Source: Blastopirellula marina (GTDB lineage: Bacteria; Planctomycetota; Planctomycetia; Pirellulales; Thermoguttaceae). Taken from it: a stretch of DNA of 51,237 nt. The notes under the pieces were generated by a model. That model had not been told where the DNA came from and made no database searches. It was given only the letters and a program-made list of their open reading frames with translations. The stretch lies in assembly GCA_020721965.1 (NCBI GenBank), contig DYLS01000020.1, positions 1 through 51,237 of the forward strand, given 5' to 3'. Shown one piece after another: positions 1 through 8,150 of this stretch (position 1 is the first letter of the stretch; the number at the start of each line of letters is the position of its first letter). A program made the translations under genes and the position numbers.

Positions 1-58
1 GCGTAATGTTACGTCACCACACGCTGTTGAGCTAAGCACTCAATCCCGCGCGGTAATG
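1..58. repeat. R1a, partial copy of inverted-repeat family R1
   Basis: The first bases carry the outer end of an R1 element, cut by the window edge. The reverse complement reads GCTTAGCTCAACAGCGTG followed by TGGTGACGTAAC, which lines up with the copies at 31731, 38918, 45240, 48795 and 48898. The terminal CTACAGCGC is degenerate here (read as ttaccgcgc). It lies upstream of infA. No ORF in it looks real. Confidence 0.6.
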
Positions 59-299
59 CCAAGAACACGTTTCCCCCCTTTTCCCCCTTGCAGCTCCGGC
101 GTGGGGGAAGCAACAACCACGGCGGATCATAGCGGTTCATGGGACTAACCGCGAAAAGCCCCCCCCAGCCCTCACGGTGCTGCCGTCCGACTGCGATTGC
201 GCGACTCTTGGATTGCCGATCTCTGGGTGCTACGATAAAGGTTTGCCCGGCTGTCGAACATCCGCGGCGGGCGAGTCCCAAGTCCCCCGGGAGAGCTTT

Positions 300-524
300 A
301 TGGCCAAGGAAAAAGAGTCTGGTTTTGAAGTATCGGGCACGGTTCTGGAGGCCCTTGCCAACACCAATTTCCGTGTTCAGCTCGAAAACGGCCATATCTT
401 GACGGCCTATGTCGCCGGGAAAATGCGAAAAAACTTTATTCGCATCGTCCCTGGAGATAAGGTTCGCGTCGAAATATCTCCGTACGATTTGACAAAGGGA
501 CGCATCACCTACCGGGAACGGTGA
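300..524 (+). CDS. infA: Translation initiation factor IF-1
   Basis: A 74-residue protein starting [19 protein letters not shown], the standard length and sequence of bacterial IF-1, a single OB-fold (S1-like) domain that binds the 30S A site during initiation. The core motifs [27 protein letters not shown] and the C-terminal [11 protein letters not shown] are all present. The ATG at 300 is chosen because family members begin here; the open frame extends upstream to 177 without family similarity. A GGGAGAGC stretch just upstream can act as ribosome binding site. It stands alone on the plus strand, with a hairpin about 85 bases after the stop. Confidence 0.98.
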   Translation: MAKEKESGFEVSGTVLEALANTNFRVQLENGHILTAYVAGKMRKNFIRIVPGDKVRVEISPYDLTKGRITYRER

Positions 525-930
525 TAGCCGTGAGCGGCCCCCATCAGCCCATAATGGATTGGTCGATTTCACCTCGGCACCAATCCCGCTTGGTCATTCC
601 CCTCCATAAAGGGAAAGTGCTTTCCCTAGCTATTGCATTCTGAACTATGATCTGGAAATTTCCGGACGGCAATTTGCGGGGCTACCTTCGGACGCGGGCA
701 CTCTCATTTTCAAGGGAAATTCAAGGATCGGACTCCGCACACTCAGGTTTTCCGGTGGGATGCGACGAGATCGGCATGGCGACCTTGCCGCGAGACGTCT
801 AGAATTAGCAAGAAGAGATCGGATGGGGGCGGCAGAGGGGGGGTAGCATTTGACGCAATCCGGAGCCAGCTTGATTTTAAGCCAGCCGACGTACCCGGTC
901 GGTAAGGCGTGTCCAGCAAAGGATCCCATC
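525..930. other. Intergenic region between infA and the TraB-family gene
   Basis: About 400 bases with no convincing gene. It holds one short perfect hairpin (610-627) and an overlapping weaker one (ACCAA/TTGGT near 580-595). Open frames across it, such as a minus-strand one at 645-932, have no recognisable protein character. The promoter for the secreted protein downstream is expected here, but I cannot name a clear -35/-10 pair. Confidence 0.5.
610..627 (+). terminator. Hairpin downstream of infA, possible terminator
   Basis: AGGGAAAG-TG-CTTTCCCT is a perfect 8-base inverted repeat with a very tight loop, 85 bases after the infA stop. There is no uridine tract after it, so it is not a textbook rho-independent terminator. 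It could be an RNA 3'-end stabiliser or a protein site. Confidence 0.35.
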
Positions 931-2058
931 ATGTCCCGGCAATCTCATCCCGCGATTTCACGCCGCAGTCAATCGGGCAACTTCTGGGTTGTCGCTTGCT
1001 GTATCACCACGGCCCTTGGGTTCTTGCCCGATAACCGACTACTTGCCACCGAGGCCCAGGCCCCGCCAGTGGCGACCACCTTGGCGGAATGGTCGGCTCC
1101 TACAGCCATCACCACGTTAGGACAGCGGCGATTTCGGCGGCGGGTTCAACCCCACAGATCGATAGATCGTCCAACCTCGCCGGCGGGGCGAAAAGACGCA
1201 ACTTCCTCGCCAGCTTCATCAGATGGGACTCCATCGGCTGAGGCGCCTCCCCCTAAGTTCATGCGCCTGTTAGAAGAGAACGAACAACCCCGCTTCCTGC
1301 AAACGGCGATCGTCTCTTATCGGCCAAGCCCCGGCATCGAGGAAGTTCCGCCCAATATTCAGGTCGATTTGTTGGGGGTCATTCATATCGGTGAAGAGAG
1401 CTACTACGAGAAGTTGAACGAGATTCTCGCGAAGTACGACGTGGTCTTGTACGAACTGGTGGCCCCGGAAGGTACCCGCGTGCCGGCCGAGGGCGGAAAC
1501 TCCAATCATCCCATCTCGCTTCTGCAACGCGGCATGACATCGGTCCTGGGGTTGACCTACCAGTTGAGCGTTATCGACTATCATCAGGCGAATTTCGTTC
1601 ACGCTGATCTGTCGCCCGACGAGTTAGCCAAAAACATGGAAGAGCGAGGGGAGAGCCTCTGGGCGATGATGCTGCGTTCGATGGGTTACCAAATGGCCAA
1701 GAACGCTTCTGGTACAGCTAAGGTTAGCGATGCGGATCTGCTGGCTGCCTTTTTCAGCAAGAACCGGAATCTGGAGCTGAAACGGGTATTTGCAAGGCAA
1801 TTGGCATCGGATCCCGAAGGGATGATCCAAGCGATGGAGGGGCCGCAGGGTTCCACGCTGATTGCAGGGCGAAACGAACGGGTCGTCGAGGTCCTGCGTC
1901 GCGAGATCGACACCGGCCACCTGAAAATCGCGATCTTTTACGGCGCCGGACACATGCCGAACTTTCATCTACGATTAACCGACCTTGGATTGCAGCCGGT
2001 TCGAACAAGGTGGTTGAATGCCTGGGATCTGCGCGATCCCTCCAATGACACTCCATGA
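931..2058 (+). CDS. Secreted TraB/GumN-like family protein
   Basis: A protein of about 375 residues. Residues 1-45 look like a long signal peptide (basic start, hydrophobic NFWVVACCITTALGFL, then Ala-rich), followed by a low-complexity Ser/Pro/Arg stretch. The folded part has the paired motifs of the TraB/PrgY/GumN/TIKI fold: an early LLGVIHIGEESYY with a G-x-x-H core followed by DVVLYELV, and a late IAIFYGAGHMPNF. In TIKI relatives these histidines and glutamates bind a metal and support proteolysis; whether this one is an enzyme is unknown. ATG 931 is preferred over the upstream TTG at 850 because AAAGGA sits 7 bases before it and the signal peptide then starts near the N-terminus. No operon partners are evident. 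Confidence 0.75.
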   Translation: MSRQSHPAISRRSQSGNFWVVACCITTALGFLPDNRLLATEAQAPPVATTLAEWSAPTAITTLGQRRFRRRVQPHRSIDRPTSPAGRKDATSSPASSDGTPSAEAPPPKFMRLLEENEQPRFLQTAIVSYRPSPGIEEVPPNIQVDLLGVIHIGEESYYEKLNEILAKYDVVLYELVAPEGTRVPAEGGNSNHPISLLQRGMTSVLGLTYQLSVIDYHQANFVHADLSPDELAKNMEERGESLWAMMLRSMGYQMAKNASGTAKVSDADLLAAFFSKNRNLELKRVFARQLASDPEGMIQAMEGPQGSTLIAGRNERVVEVLRREIDTGHLKIAIFYGAGHMPNFHLRLTDLGLQPVRTRWLNAWDLRDPSNDTP

Positions 2059-2246
2059 TTGATGCCCCCCCGGAAGACTCGCTTCGTGCCCCCAAAAACA
2101 ACCGCCACGCAGCCCCGGGGCAAGTGGCTCTTTACGCAAACCGCCCAATGCGGCATACTCTTTGCTCTCGAGCAGAGCGATGCGTGGGACATCCCGCTGG
2201 ATTGAGGCGATGTCCCGCACGATGGACTTGACGGAGCTAGACACGG

Positions 2247-3053
2247 ATGGCGTTACTCTCGGTCTGCGAAACCACGACTTTCCGCTGGTCGTTCGAAGAA
2301 GACGTGGAGAATTATCAACGCTTGGGAATTCCCGCCATCGGCGTGTGGCGCCACAAGTTGTCTGACTTCGGTGAGGAAAAGGGGATCGAACTTTTGGCCG
2401 AGTGCGGCCTCCGCGTGTCGAGTTTGTCTTGGGCTGGCGGATTCACCGGCAGTGACGGCCGTTCGTACAAGGCGGCACTCGAAGATGCCTTACGAGCCAT
2501 CCGATTGGCCGGGAAGTTGAAAGCGGAGAGTCTCGTGGTTTACAGCGGCTCTCGAGGCGGCCATACCTACAACCACGCCCGGCGGCTGTTTCGCGATGCC
2601 ATCAATCATCTGGCTCCAGCGGCCGAAGAAAGCCGTGTCAACCTTGTCATCGAGCCGATGCACCCCGCCTGTGCGGAGGGATTCACATTCGTCACCAACT
2701 GGGATGAGTGCTCGCAGATATTTTCTGGCGTTGCTTCTCCCCGAGTGAAGTTGCTACTCGATACCTACCACCTCGGGTTTTCGCACGACCTCTTGGAGAA
2801 ACTGCCCGGCTTAATGCCGCAACTCGGGCTGGTACAGCTCGGCGATGGGCGTGCCGCTCCTGCCGGAGAGCAAAATCGCTGTTTGCTGGGAACGGGCACT
2901 GTGCCGCTGCGAGAGATCATCGGCTGCCTGCAAGCCCACGGCTACGACGGTTTCTTCGAGATCGAGTTGATCGGCGAGGACTTGGAGTCCTTGGAGTACG
3001 AAGAGATTCTACACGAATCCATCCAATTTGCGCAGCAATCGCAGATTCTCTAA
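2247..3053 (+). CDS. Sugar phosphate isomerase/epimerase-like TIM barrel protein
   Basis: A 268-residue protein of the AP endonuclease family 2 / xylose isomerase-like TIM barrel superfamily. Successive barrel strands are visible: IPAIGVWRHK, LRVSSLSWAGGF, AESLVVYSGSRGGH, VNLVIEPMHP, VKLLLDTYHLG, LGLVQLGDGR and YDGFFEIELIGE. The acidic and histidine residues at strand ends (the E of IEPMHP, D and H of DTYHLG, the late EIE) match the divalent-metal site of sugar isomerases and epimerases in this family. The substrate cannot be named. It lies 188 bases after the TraB-like gene on the same strand; the start has a GACGGAG ribosome binding site about 10 bases upstream. Confidence 0.85.
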   Translation: MALLSVCETTTFRWSFEEDVENYQRLGIPAIGVWRHKLSDFGEEKGIELLAECGLRVSSLSWAGGFTGSDGRSYKAALEDALRAIRLAGKLKAESLVVYSGSRGGHTYNHARRLFRDAINHLAPAAEESRVNLVIEPMHPACAEGFTFVTNWDECSQIFSGVASPRVKLLLDTYHLGFSHDLLEKLPGLMPQLGLVQLGDGRAAPAGEQNRCLLGTGTVPLREIIGCLQAHGYDGFFEIELIGEDLESLEYEEILHESIQFAQQSQIL

Positions 3054-3311
3054 TCACCCCACACGATTATATTCCTCGCCAATCATCCTCCAGCATCGGC
3101 TGGGCACTTTAAACTGATCTGGACCATCTGACCTACGATTGTTATCTTTCTCCTACCCTGTGGCCCATCGGAAGGTGCCACGCTGGTGGATCAGGGCGAC
3201 TATCGCGAGGCTTTGCTGCCACGTGTTTGCGGGATTTCGCCCGTGCGTGGCGAGACTGACGCCCAAACGCGTCGGCTCGATCCCGACACTTAAGCAAGGA
3301 GGACAAAACCA

Positions 3312-3569
3312 ATGAATTTCTTTTCCTGGATTCGGGAGGGAGTGCGGCAGGCGGTACTCCTCGGCGTTGCGGATGCCGTGGACAATTTGGGCACCACGCC
3401 CGACGGCGGAGATTATCGTGAACGGATTGGAGAATCGCTCCGTGCGATGCCACAAGCCGAACAGTGGAAGCAGTTGACAAGCTCTTCTGGTCGCTTGCCG
3501 CGTCGCAAACTCGGAAGAAGCTTGGAAGACATCCAGGCCGTGGCGCAAAACAAGCAACCACTCAAATGA
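3312..3569 (+). CDS. Small hypothetical protein, 85 residues
   Basis: I do not recognise a family. The protein begins MNFFSWIREGVRQAVLLGV, an amphipathic N-terminal helix, then an acidic middle and a basic, Gln-rich tail (RLPRRKLGRSLEDIQ). There is no signal peptide or clear membrane segment. The case for a real gene is good: AAGGAGGA lies 8 bases before the ATG, one of the best ribosome binding sites in the window, and a strong terminator hairpin follows 80 bases after the stop. It appears monocistronic. Confidence 0.65.
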   Translation: MNFFSWIREGVRQAVLLGVADAVDNLGTTPDGGDYRERIGESLRAMPQAEQWKQLTSSSGRLPRRKLGRSLEDIQAVAQNKQPLK

Positions 3570-4007
3570 GAATGTGCCCTACGGCGTCATGCGGCAGCCG
3601 TCTCTTGGTGGCGGCGAATCACTTCCACTTCAACGTCCATGATGGTTACGCAAAGGCTCGGCCCTCCAAGGTCGAGCCTTTTCCCTTGTGCGTTCTCGAT
3701 TGTCAACGTCAGTCGATCCAAATCAGCTCGCCCTACCCGCAAAACCCTCGCGTTGGAACCAACCGGTAAAGCCGTAACTTGCACCACCTTTCTTGGCTTG
3801 GCCAGGCCACCGGGTAGTCCATTGCTATCGCCCTTTGCGAAAGCCCCCCTCTTGGCTTTACCGTGCTGACCGGGCAAGGTGGCCCCCCACCGGTGTCCCC
3901 GTTACGAGCTATAGTTTCTCTTGAGATGGGGTTTCGCCCGTTCATTGGTGCACCACCTGCGTTTCCTCTTGAAACGAATGGCAGAAGGTCTTTCCGGCAT
4001 ACTCGAA
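3570..4007. other. Intergenic region before the secretion locus
   Basis: About 440 bases holding the terminator at 3652-3682 and presumably the promoter of the pseudopilin/secretion operon. A minus-strand 96-residue frame (3587-3877, TTG start) has slightly protein-like composition, but the terminator stem lies inside it and no ribosome binding site is obvious, so I do not call it. Confidence 0.5.
3652..3682 (+). terminator. Rho-independent terminator after the 85-residue protein gene
   Basis: AAAGGCTCG, a 12-base loop, then CGAGCCTTTT forms a nine-pair stem running into a T-rich stretch (TTTTCCCTT). It is placed 80 bases after the stop of the small orphan gene and reads correctly for plus-strand termination. 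Confidence 0.75.
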
Positions 4008-4646
4008 ATGTACTCCAGCGGATCGAGTCTCATAAACCATCCAGATTGCCTCGTGCGCCGGAGTACCTGTCGGCGGGTCGCTTTTACGTTGATCGAAGTG
4101 ATGGTGGCCTTAGCCGTTTTCAGTATCACCGCCGCGGCGATCACCCTCTCTATAACAGCCAGTCTAAGCACTTCTCAAGACGCCCGGGATCGCTTGATCG
4201 CGGAGGGGCTTGCCTGCCAATTGTTAGACGAGATCCTATCTTGCCGCTACAGTGAGAACAATGCAGTTCCCTATGACATATACCTCCGACCCGGTACGAC
4301 AGAGACCGCCACAGGGAATCGCTCTCTGTTCGACGACATCGACGATTTCAATGGTTGGGCTGAAGAGCCGCCGAAAGACCCCTGGGGAATACCGCTCGGT
4401 CAGGAGGACGGTTCCGGCGGCTATCGACCGGTGGAAGCGAGAACCGCCTCTTTAGCTCGCTTTCGGCGTGAGGTAACCATCGCTTACGTAGCACCTCCGA
4501 ATTATTCCATTCCCCTCCCCTTCGGCCAGGTAACAGACTTTCGCCTGGTCGAGGTTCGAGTCTATCGACGAAACCCTAATGGCGGTCTGGTATTGTTAAG
4601 TCGGCTTTCTCAGGTCGTGGCCCATATCCCAAGCGAGACTTGGTAA
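4008..4646 (+). CDS. Prepilin-like protein, GspI/PilV type minor pseudopilin
   Basis: The N-terminus carries a class III signal: a basic leader ending CRRVA, then FTLIEVMVALAVFSITAAA, with Glu at +5 of the mature protein and a roughly 20-residue hydrophobic helix. The residue before the cleavage site is Ala, not the usual Gly. The early hydrophobic signature and the globular domain with a LACQLLDEIL helix fit the GspI/PilV group, which forms part of the pseudopilus tip. From ATG 4008 the leader is 25 residues; ATG 3978 and TTG 3921 are alternatives, none with a good ribosome binding site. It is the first gene of the secretion locus; the next gene starts 25 bases after its stop. Confidence 0.8.
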   Translation: MYSSGSSLINHPDCLVRRSTCRRVAFTLIEVMVALAVFSITAAAITLSITASLSTSQDARDRLIAEGLACQLLDEILSCRYSENNAVPYDIYLRPGTTETATGNRSLFDDIDDFNGWAEEPPKDPWGIPLGQEDGSGGYRPVEARTASLARFRREVTIAYVAPPNYSIPLPFGQVTDFRLVEVRVYRRNPNGGLVLLSRLSQVVAHIPSETW

Positions 4647-4671
4647 GCATATTTCAAGCGGTAGCAACGGT

Positions 4672-5505
4672 ATGCGATCCGGCATTCACGCACGATCCCA
4701 GATACAGCCGACGCGAACGGCGAGCAGCCCCCGGCGATTGCCACGTCGGGCACTCACGCTGTTGGAAATTTTGATCGCAATGGGCATCGCTGCCATGATC
4801 ATGGCAGCCACGGCAACCTTGGTGAAAACCTCGCAGGACGCATTTGTTGCGAACACGAGCCAGGCCCGGATACTGCAATCAGGCCGCTTATTCCTGACAC
4901 GTGTGCGCCGGCTGTTTGCGGAGAGCTTCGCCAACGAGCTTTTTCCCGGCGCGCGCGTCATTGCGCAAGCATCGCCCTCTGGCGTATTCCCGGATTGCCT
5001 GGTCATCTGGCATCCCGGCGGGCCGCCGGAGTCCCCGGATAGCCTACCGCGGCTGAAGGAGCTGATTTTTTTCTACCCGAACCCCCGGCGGCCGAATGAG
5101 ATTCTCGAAGTGACGGTACCGCATCTCGGCAACCCTGCCCCGGCGTATGAAGACGACACCGCCTGGCAGTCCGTACTGGCCTCCGTAAAACTGGACCCCT
5201 TGCGCAAGTCGATAACGTGGTGTGATCAATTGCGGTCGGTCGCCATCGATGGGTCGCGGCGTGGCATGCTACGTTTCGCGATTCGGATGCGTCCCACATC
5301 ACAGGAGTGGCTAGATACTGCTGCATCCTGGGAATCCTTGGCCTGGCCGCAAGGAATGTTCAGTCCCCAGACGGGAATTCGGTATGTTCGTCTCGGAATC
5401 GAGCTTCAGATTCAAACCGACGAGAAAGACACTTCTGCGAATGGGGCGGTACCACTATTGGCTTCGGCGAGTCGGAAGTACGTCTTGAGAGCCGAGCGGA
5501 GATAA
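4672..5505 (+). CDS. Prepilin-like protein, GspJ/PilW type minor pseudopilin
   Basis: A 277-residue protein with a basic 27-residue leader ending RRLPRRA, then LTLLEILIAMGIAAMIMAA. Processing would occur after Ala and leave a Leu-initial mature protein with Glu at +5. The remainder is a single globular domain consistent with GspJ/PilW minor pseudopilins: an extended helix (QARILQSGRLFLTRVRRLF) leads into a beta-rich part. It follows the GspI-like gene after 25 bases and precedes the GspK-like gene by 5 bases, the usual I-J-K order of type II secretion operons. The start ATG has only a weak AGCGGTAG upstream. Confidence 0.8.
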   Translation: MRSGIHARSQIQPTRTASSPRRLPRRALTLLEILIAMGIAAMIMAATATLVKTSQDAFVANTSQARILQSGRLFLTRVRRLFAESFANELFPGARVIAQASPSGVFPDCLVIWHPGGPPESPDSLPRLKELIFFYPNPRRPNEILEVTVPHLGNPAPAYEDDTAWQSVLASVKLDPLRKSITWCDQLRSVAIDGSRRGMLRFAIRMRPTSQEWLDTAASWESLAWPQGMFSPQTGIRYVRLGIELQIQTDEKDTSANGAVPLLASASRKYVLRAERR

Positions 5506-5510
5506 TTCAA

Positions 5511-7085
5511 ATGCGTTCCCGTTCGCCCACAGTGCCTTTGCGAAGATATCTTCTGGCGGCAATTGATGGGCGCCCCAGGGGACCTCGCCGATCCGCTGTG
5601 GTGACAATCACCGTGTTGTTCGCAGTCATGGCAGCCCTCGCCATCTCATACGCCGCTTCCTATCTGTTGACACGGCGTATGGAGATCGACGGAAACGCCA
5701 TTCTGGCGTTGAAGGCCAGTCTCGCCGCGGAGACCGGCCTGTCGATTGGGATTCAAAAGGCATTCTCTTCCCAATGGCCCGGCGTGGACAGCGTGGTGGC
5801 CGGTGGATGCGGGAAGAATCAATCCTTCGAAGTCCGCTATCTGAGCGGAGACTCGGAGCTGACGCCGGGGAATCCCGACTATGCCCGATTGCCCCTGCGG
5901 ATCACCGTAGTGGCCGTCGGTAAGGCCTGGCGCTCCGGTCAACCCGACTATCCCGCAATCAGCGAGAGACGAGTAACCTTAGAACTCGTACCGCGGGCTC
6001 TATCACCGGAACCCAACGACTGGAACACGATCACGTCGTACACGGTTTATCAAACGGAATCCATCCCCTGCCATTTGAACATCCCCTATCGCTTTGGGGG
6101 CAAGGTCCGCTTTCAATCCGCCCTGTCCTTGGCCGACAGCTACCCCAACGACGCGTCTGCCTGGAATCGCTATTTGGATGATCTTCACAAGATGCGGCTG
6201 GCCGGACTTCCAGATTATCGACCTTTCGAGGGAACGGTCCGACTCCCCTTCACATCGCAGCCGATAGAGACGCTCTATGCGTTGCTGATACTCTTGGGCG
6301 TACCGACTCAACCCCTCGCCAGCACGAGCACCCAGGCCGACCTGGCGATGCAAAGCAACCTGGAACACTACCGCCTGTATCCCGGCGGACCGACCTACTC
6401 GATCCCCACCCTTTCTGGAACCCTGGAGAACATATCCCTGGCTGCGGATCCAGCCTCCAACCCCCTCGGTCTTTTTCTCCGCGACGGCAACCTCACAATC
6501 CTCGACAATGTTGCGTTGCAGGGGAGCCTCTATACCACCGGTGATATTAGTGTGACGGGAAGCAATATCTCGTTTCGGCCCGTTGATCTCGCGTCACCCA
6601 ATCCGGGCGAGGAGCGATTGCGAATTCCAACGCTCAGTGGTCGGAAATTGCATGTGGATACTCTGGGAACATCACGGACGATCTATGGATTAGTCGGCTT
6701 ATTCGGGCATTTTCACGTCCGAGAAAATCCGGATGCCACCGAGTTCGCGGTAAAAGGTAAGATGTTCGCGCCAGAGTTTCGCATCGATCACCGGACGCCG
6801 TGGGGTTGGCAAGATTGGACTATGTTGTGGACCGAGTTTCTCGCTCAATCCGCCACGGCCACAGGCGAGAATCAGTATTTCCCGATCTGGCTGCGGAATA
6901 CCTACGGCCTTGATCCCGCGACTCGCCTGCGTATCGAACCCGAAGGAGACGAAACGGCTACCCGCTATCACTGGATGAAGGCAGAAGAGCCGATTTATGT
7001 ACCTGCCTCAAGAGATATCACCTTGCTAGACCCAACGCCAGCGCTGCGTTGGTCGTTTATACGCTGGGATTCTGCCAGTAAGTAA
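5511..7085 (+). CDS. GspK/PilX-like large pseudopilin
   Basis: A 524-residue protein. The N-terminus has a basic leader (RGPRRSA) followed by VVTITVLFAVMAALAISY, a degenerate prepilin signal like that of GspK and PilX, without the canonical Glu at +5. The large soluble part is longer than typical GspK (about 320 residues) and contains beta-rich stretches such as LRDGNLTILDNVALQGSLYTTGDISVTG. That repetitive strand pattern is reminiscent of a beta-helix and is common in planctomycete prepilin-like proteins. The ATG at 5511 lies 5 bases after the GspJ-like stop; the frame is open further upstream, but that part overlaps the previous gene. The role inferred is the pseudopilus tip. I cannot see a clear metal site. 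Confidence 0.65.
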   Translation: MRSRSPTVPLRRYLLAAIDGRPRGPRRSAVVTITVLFAVMAALAISYAASYLLTRRMEIDGNAILALKASLAAETGLSIGIQKAFSSQWPGVDSVVAGGCGKNQSFEVRYLSGDSELTPGNPDYARLPLRITVVAVGKAWRSGQPDYPAISERRVTLELVPRALSPEPNDWNTITSYTVYQTESIPCHLNIPYRFGGKVRFQSALSLADSYPNDASAWNRYLDDLHKMRLAGLPDYRPFEGTVRLPFTSQPIETLYALLILLGVPTQPLASTSTQADLAMQSNLEHYRLYPGGPTYSIPTLSGTLENISLAADPASNPLGLFLRDGNLTILDNVALQGSLYTTGDISVTGSNISFRPVDLASPNPGEERLRIPTLSGRKLHVDTLGTSRTIYGLVGLFGHFHVRENPDATEFAVKGKMFAPEFRIDHRTPWGWQDWTMLWTEFLAQSATATGENQYFPIWLRNTYGLDPATRLRIEPEGDETATRYHWMKAEEPIYVPASRDITLLDPTPALRWSFIRWDSASK

Positions 7086-7172
7086 ATCTGGACATTCGTC
7101 AGCATGCGCCGCGTGCCAAGACGGCATGGTATTCGTATTCATGCACCGCGGCTCTTCTAAAAGGAGAATAAC

Positions 7173-7481
7173 ATGAGGACATTGCCGATCTTAACGATTC
7201 TATCGATTGCCGTTCTCGCCGCCGTAACAATGCTAGAATTTCCTGGCCAGCGATTCAAGGCGCGGGGCGAGGCCTCCAATCAACCCTTTGCCAACGCCGT
7301 GGAGCAGCGGTTGGAGATCATCGCTCAACTCCGGTCGATTCATGAGACATTGAAGGAACAAAACCGGCTGCTCACGGAACAGAGTAAACTCCTTCGCGAA
7401 CACATGCAAGCGCTGACGCGGCTCGCTCCGGTGCCTGGGCGAGCTGCGGAAAAGAGTAAAGATCATGGCGAGAACCCCTGA
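7173..7481 (+). CDS. Membrane-anchored coiled-coil protein, 102 residues
   Basis: A short protein with one N-terminal hydrophobic segment (residues 4-22, LPILTILSIAVLAAVTMLE), then a helical, Gln/Glu/Leu-rich region (residues 42-80) with heptad spacing suggesting a coiled coil, and a charged tail. No family is recognised. AAAAGGAG sits 6 bases before the ATG. Its 3' end overlaps the next pseudopilin gene by 17 bases, so the two are probably translated together. In this context it could be an inner-membrane scaffold part of the secretion apparatus, by analogy with small coiled-coil platform subunits; that is inference. Confidence 0.65.
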   Translation: MRTLPILTILSIAVLAAVTMLEFPGQRFKARGEASNQPFANAVEQRLEIIAQLRSIHETLKEQNRLLTEQSKLLREHMQALTRLAPVPGRAAEKSKDHGENP

Positions 7482-8076
7482 TACCGCACGTTCAAGGAAA
7501 GGAATGCCACGATGGGCATTTACGCTCATCGAAATCTTACTCGTAATTCTGATTCTGGCTGTAGTTTTGGCGGTGGCCTGGCCTTCCTTCCAACCTACCA
7601 GCCACGAACAACTCCGCGCGGCAGCCGAGATGGTGGCCGCCGAAATATGGCTGGCGCAAAACTTGGCAATCACATTCAACAGCAAGTATCAATTGAGGTT
7701 TGACGTGCCCGGCAACCGCTTCATTTTAAAACATAGCGGGAACAACCCGGCACTGGATCGCCTGCCACCGGATGCGATTGTGGTGAGCAGCGATGATCCG
7801 ACAAGCCGCATCGTGGACCTCGACGACAAGGCTGCTTTGATCGGTCGAGTTCGCCTGGTGGGCGCAGCCACCTACGGCGCTTCGGCGGTACCGGCTGACT
7901 TCCTGGAGTTTGGTCCGACGGGCGCATTGGAAGGCGGTGGGCAGGCCCTGATTTGGCTTTCCAACGACCTGAAACCCTCGCCGCGCTACGTTACCATCAT
8001 CGTCGATGGCGTGACCGGATCGGTTCAAATCGGCCCGGTCGACGCTCTGGGACCACCCAATTGGCTGTTCGAATAG
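7465..8076 (+). CDS. Prepilin-like protein, GspH/FimT type
   Basis: A 203-residue protein with a perfect class III signal core: MPRWA then FTLIEILLVILILAVVLAV, Glu at +5 and a long hydrophobic helix, followed by a GspH-like domain (EMVAAEIWLAQNLAITFNSKYQLRF is the typical second helix leading into the beta sheet). ATG 7465 gives an 18-residue leader. ATG 7504, with AAGG six bases upstream, would give a five-residue leader; both are plausible. It is a minor pseudopilin of the secretion locus, separated from the I-J-K set by the coiled-coil protein. Confidence 0.85.
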   Translation: MARTPDTARSRKGMPRWAFTLIEILLVILILAVVLAVAWPSFQPTSHEQLRAAAEMVAAEIWLAQNLAITFNSKYQLRFDVPGNRFILKHSGNNPALDRLPPDAIVVSSDDPTSRIVDLDDKAALIGRVRLVGAATYGASAVPADFLEFGPTGALEGGGQALIWLSNDLKPSPRYVTIIVDGVTGSVQIGPVDALGPPNWLFE

Positions 8077-8150
8077 TCCACATCCTCACCGACCAAAAAA
8101 AGCCCCTCCGAAATAGAACCAGATAATCAAGCAGACTGGATGGTCAAGCC

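Noticed and set aside
3587-3877. 96-residue minus-strand frame with somewhat protein-like composition
   Set aside because: Only a TTG start, no ribosome binding site, and a strong terminator hairpin for the plus strand lies inside it. Kept as a weak possibility only.
5307-5510. Upstream extension of the GspK-like frame
   Set aside because: It overlaps the 3' part of the GspJ-like gene, and the prepilin-like leader fits a start at 5511.
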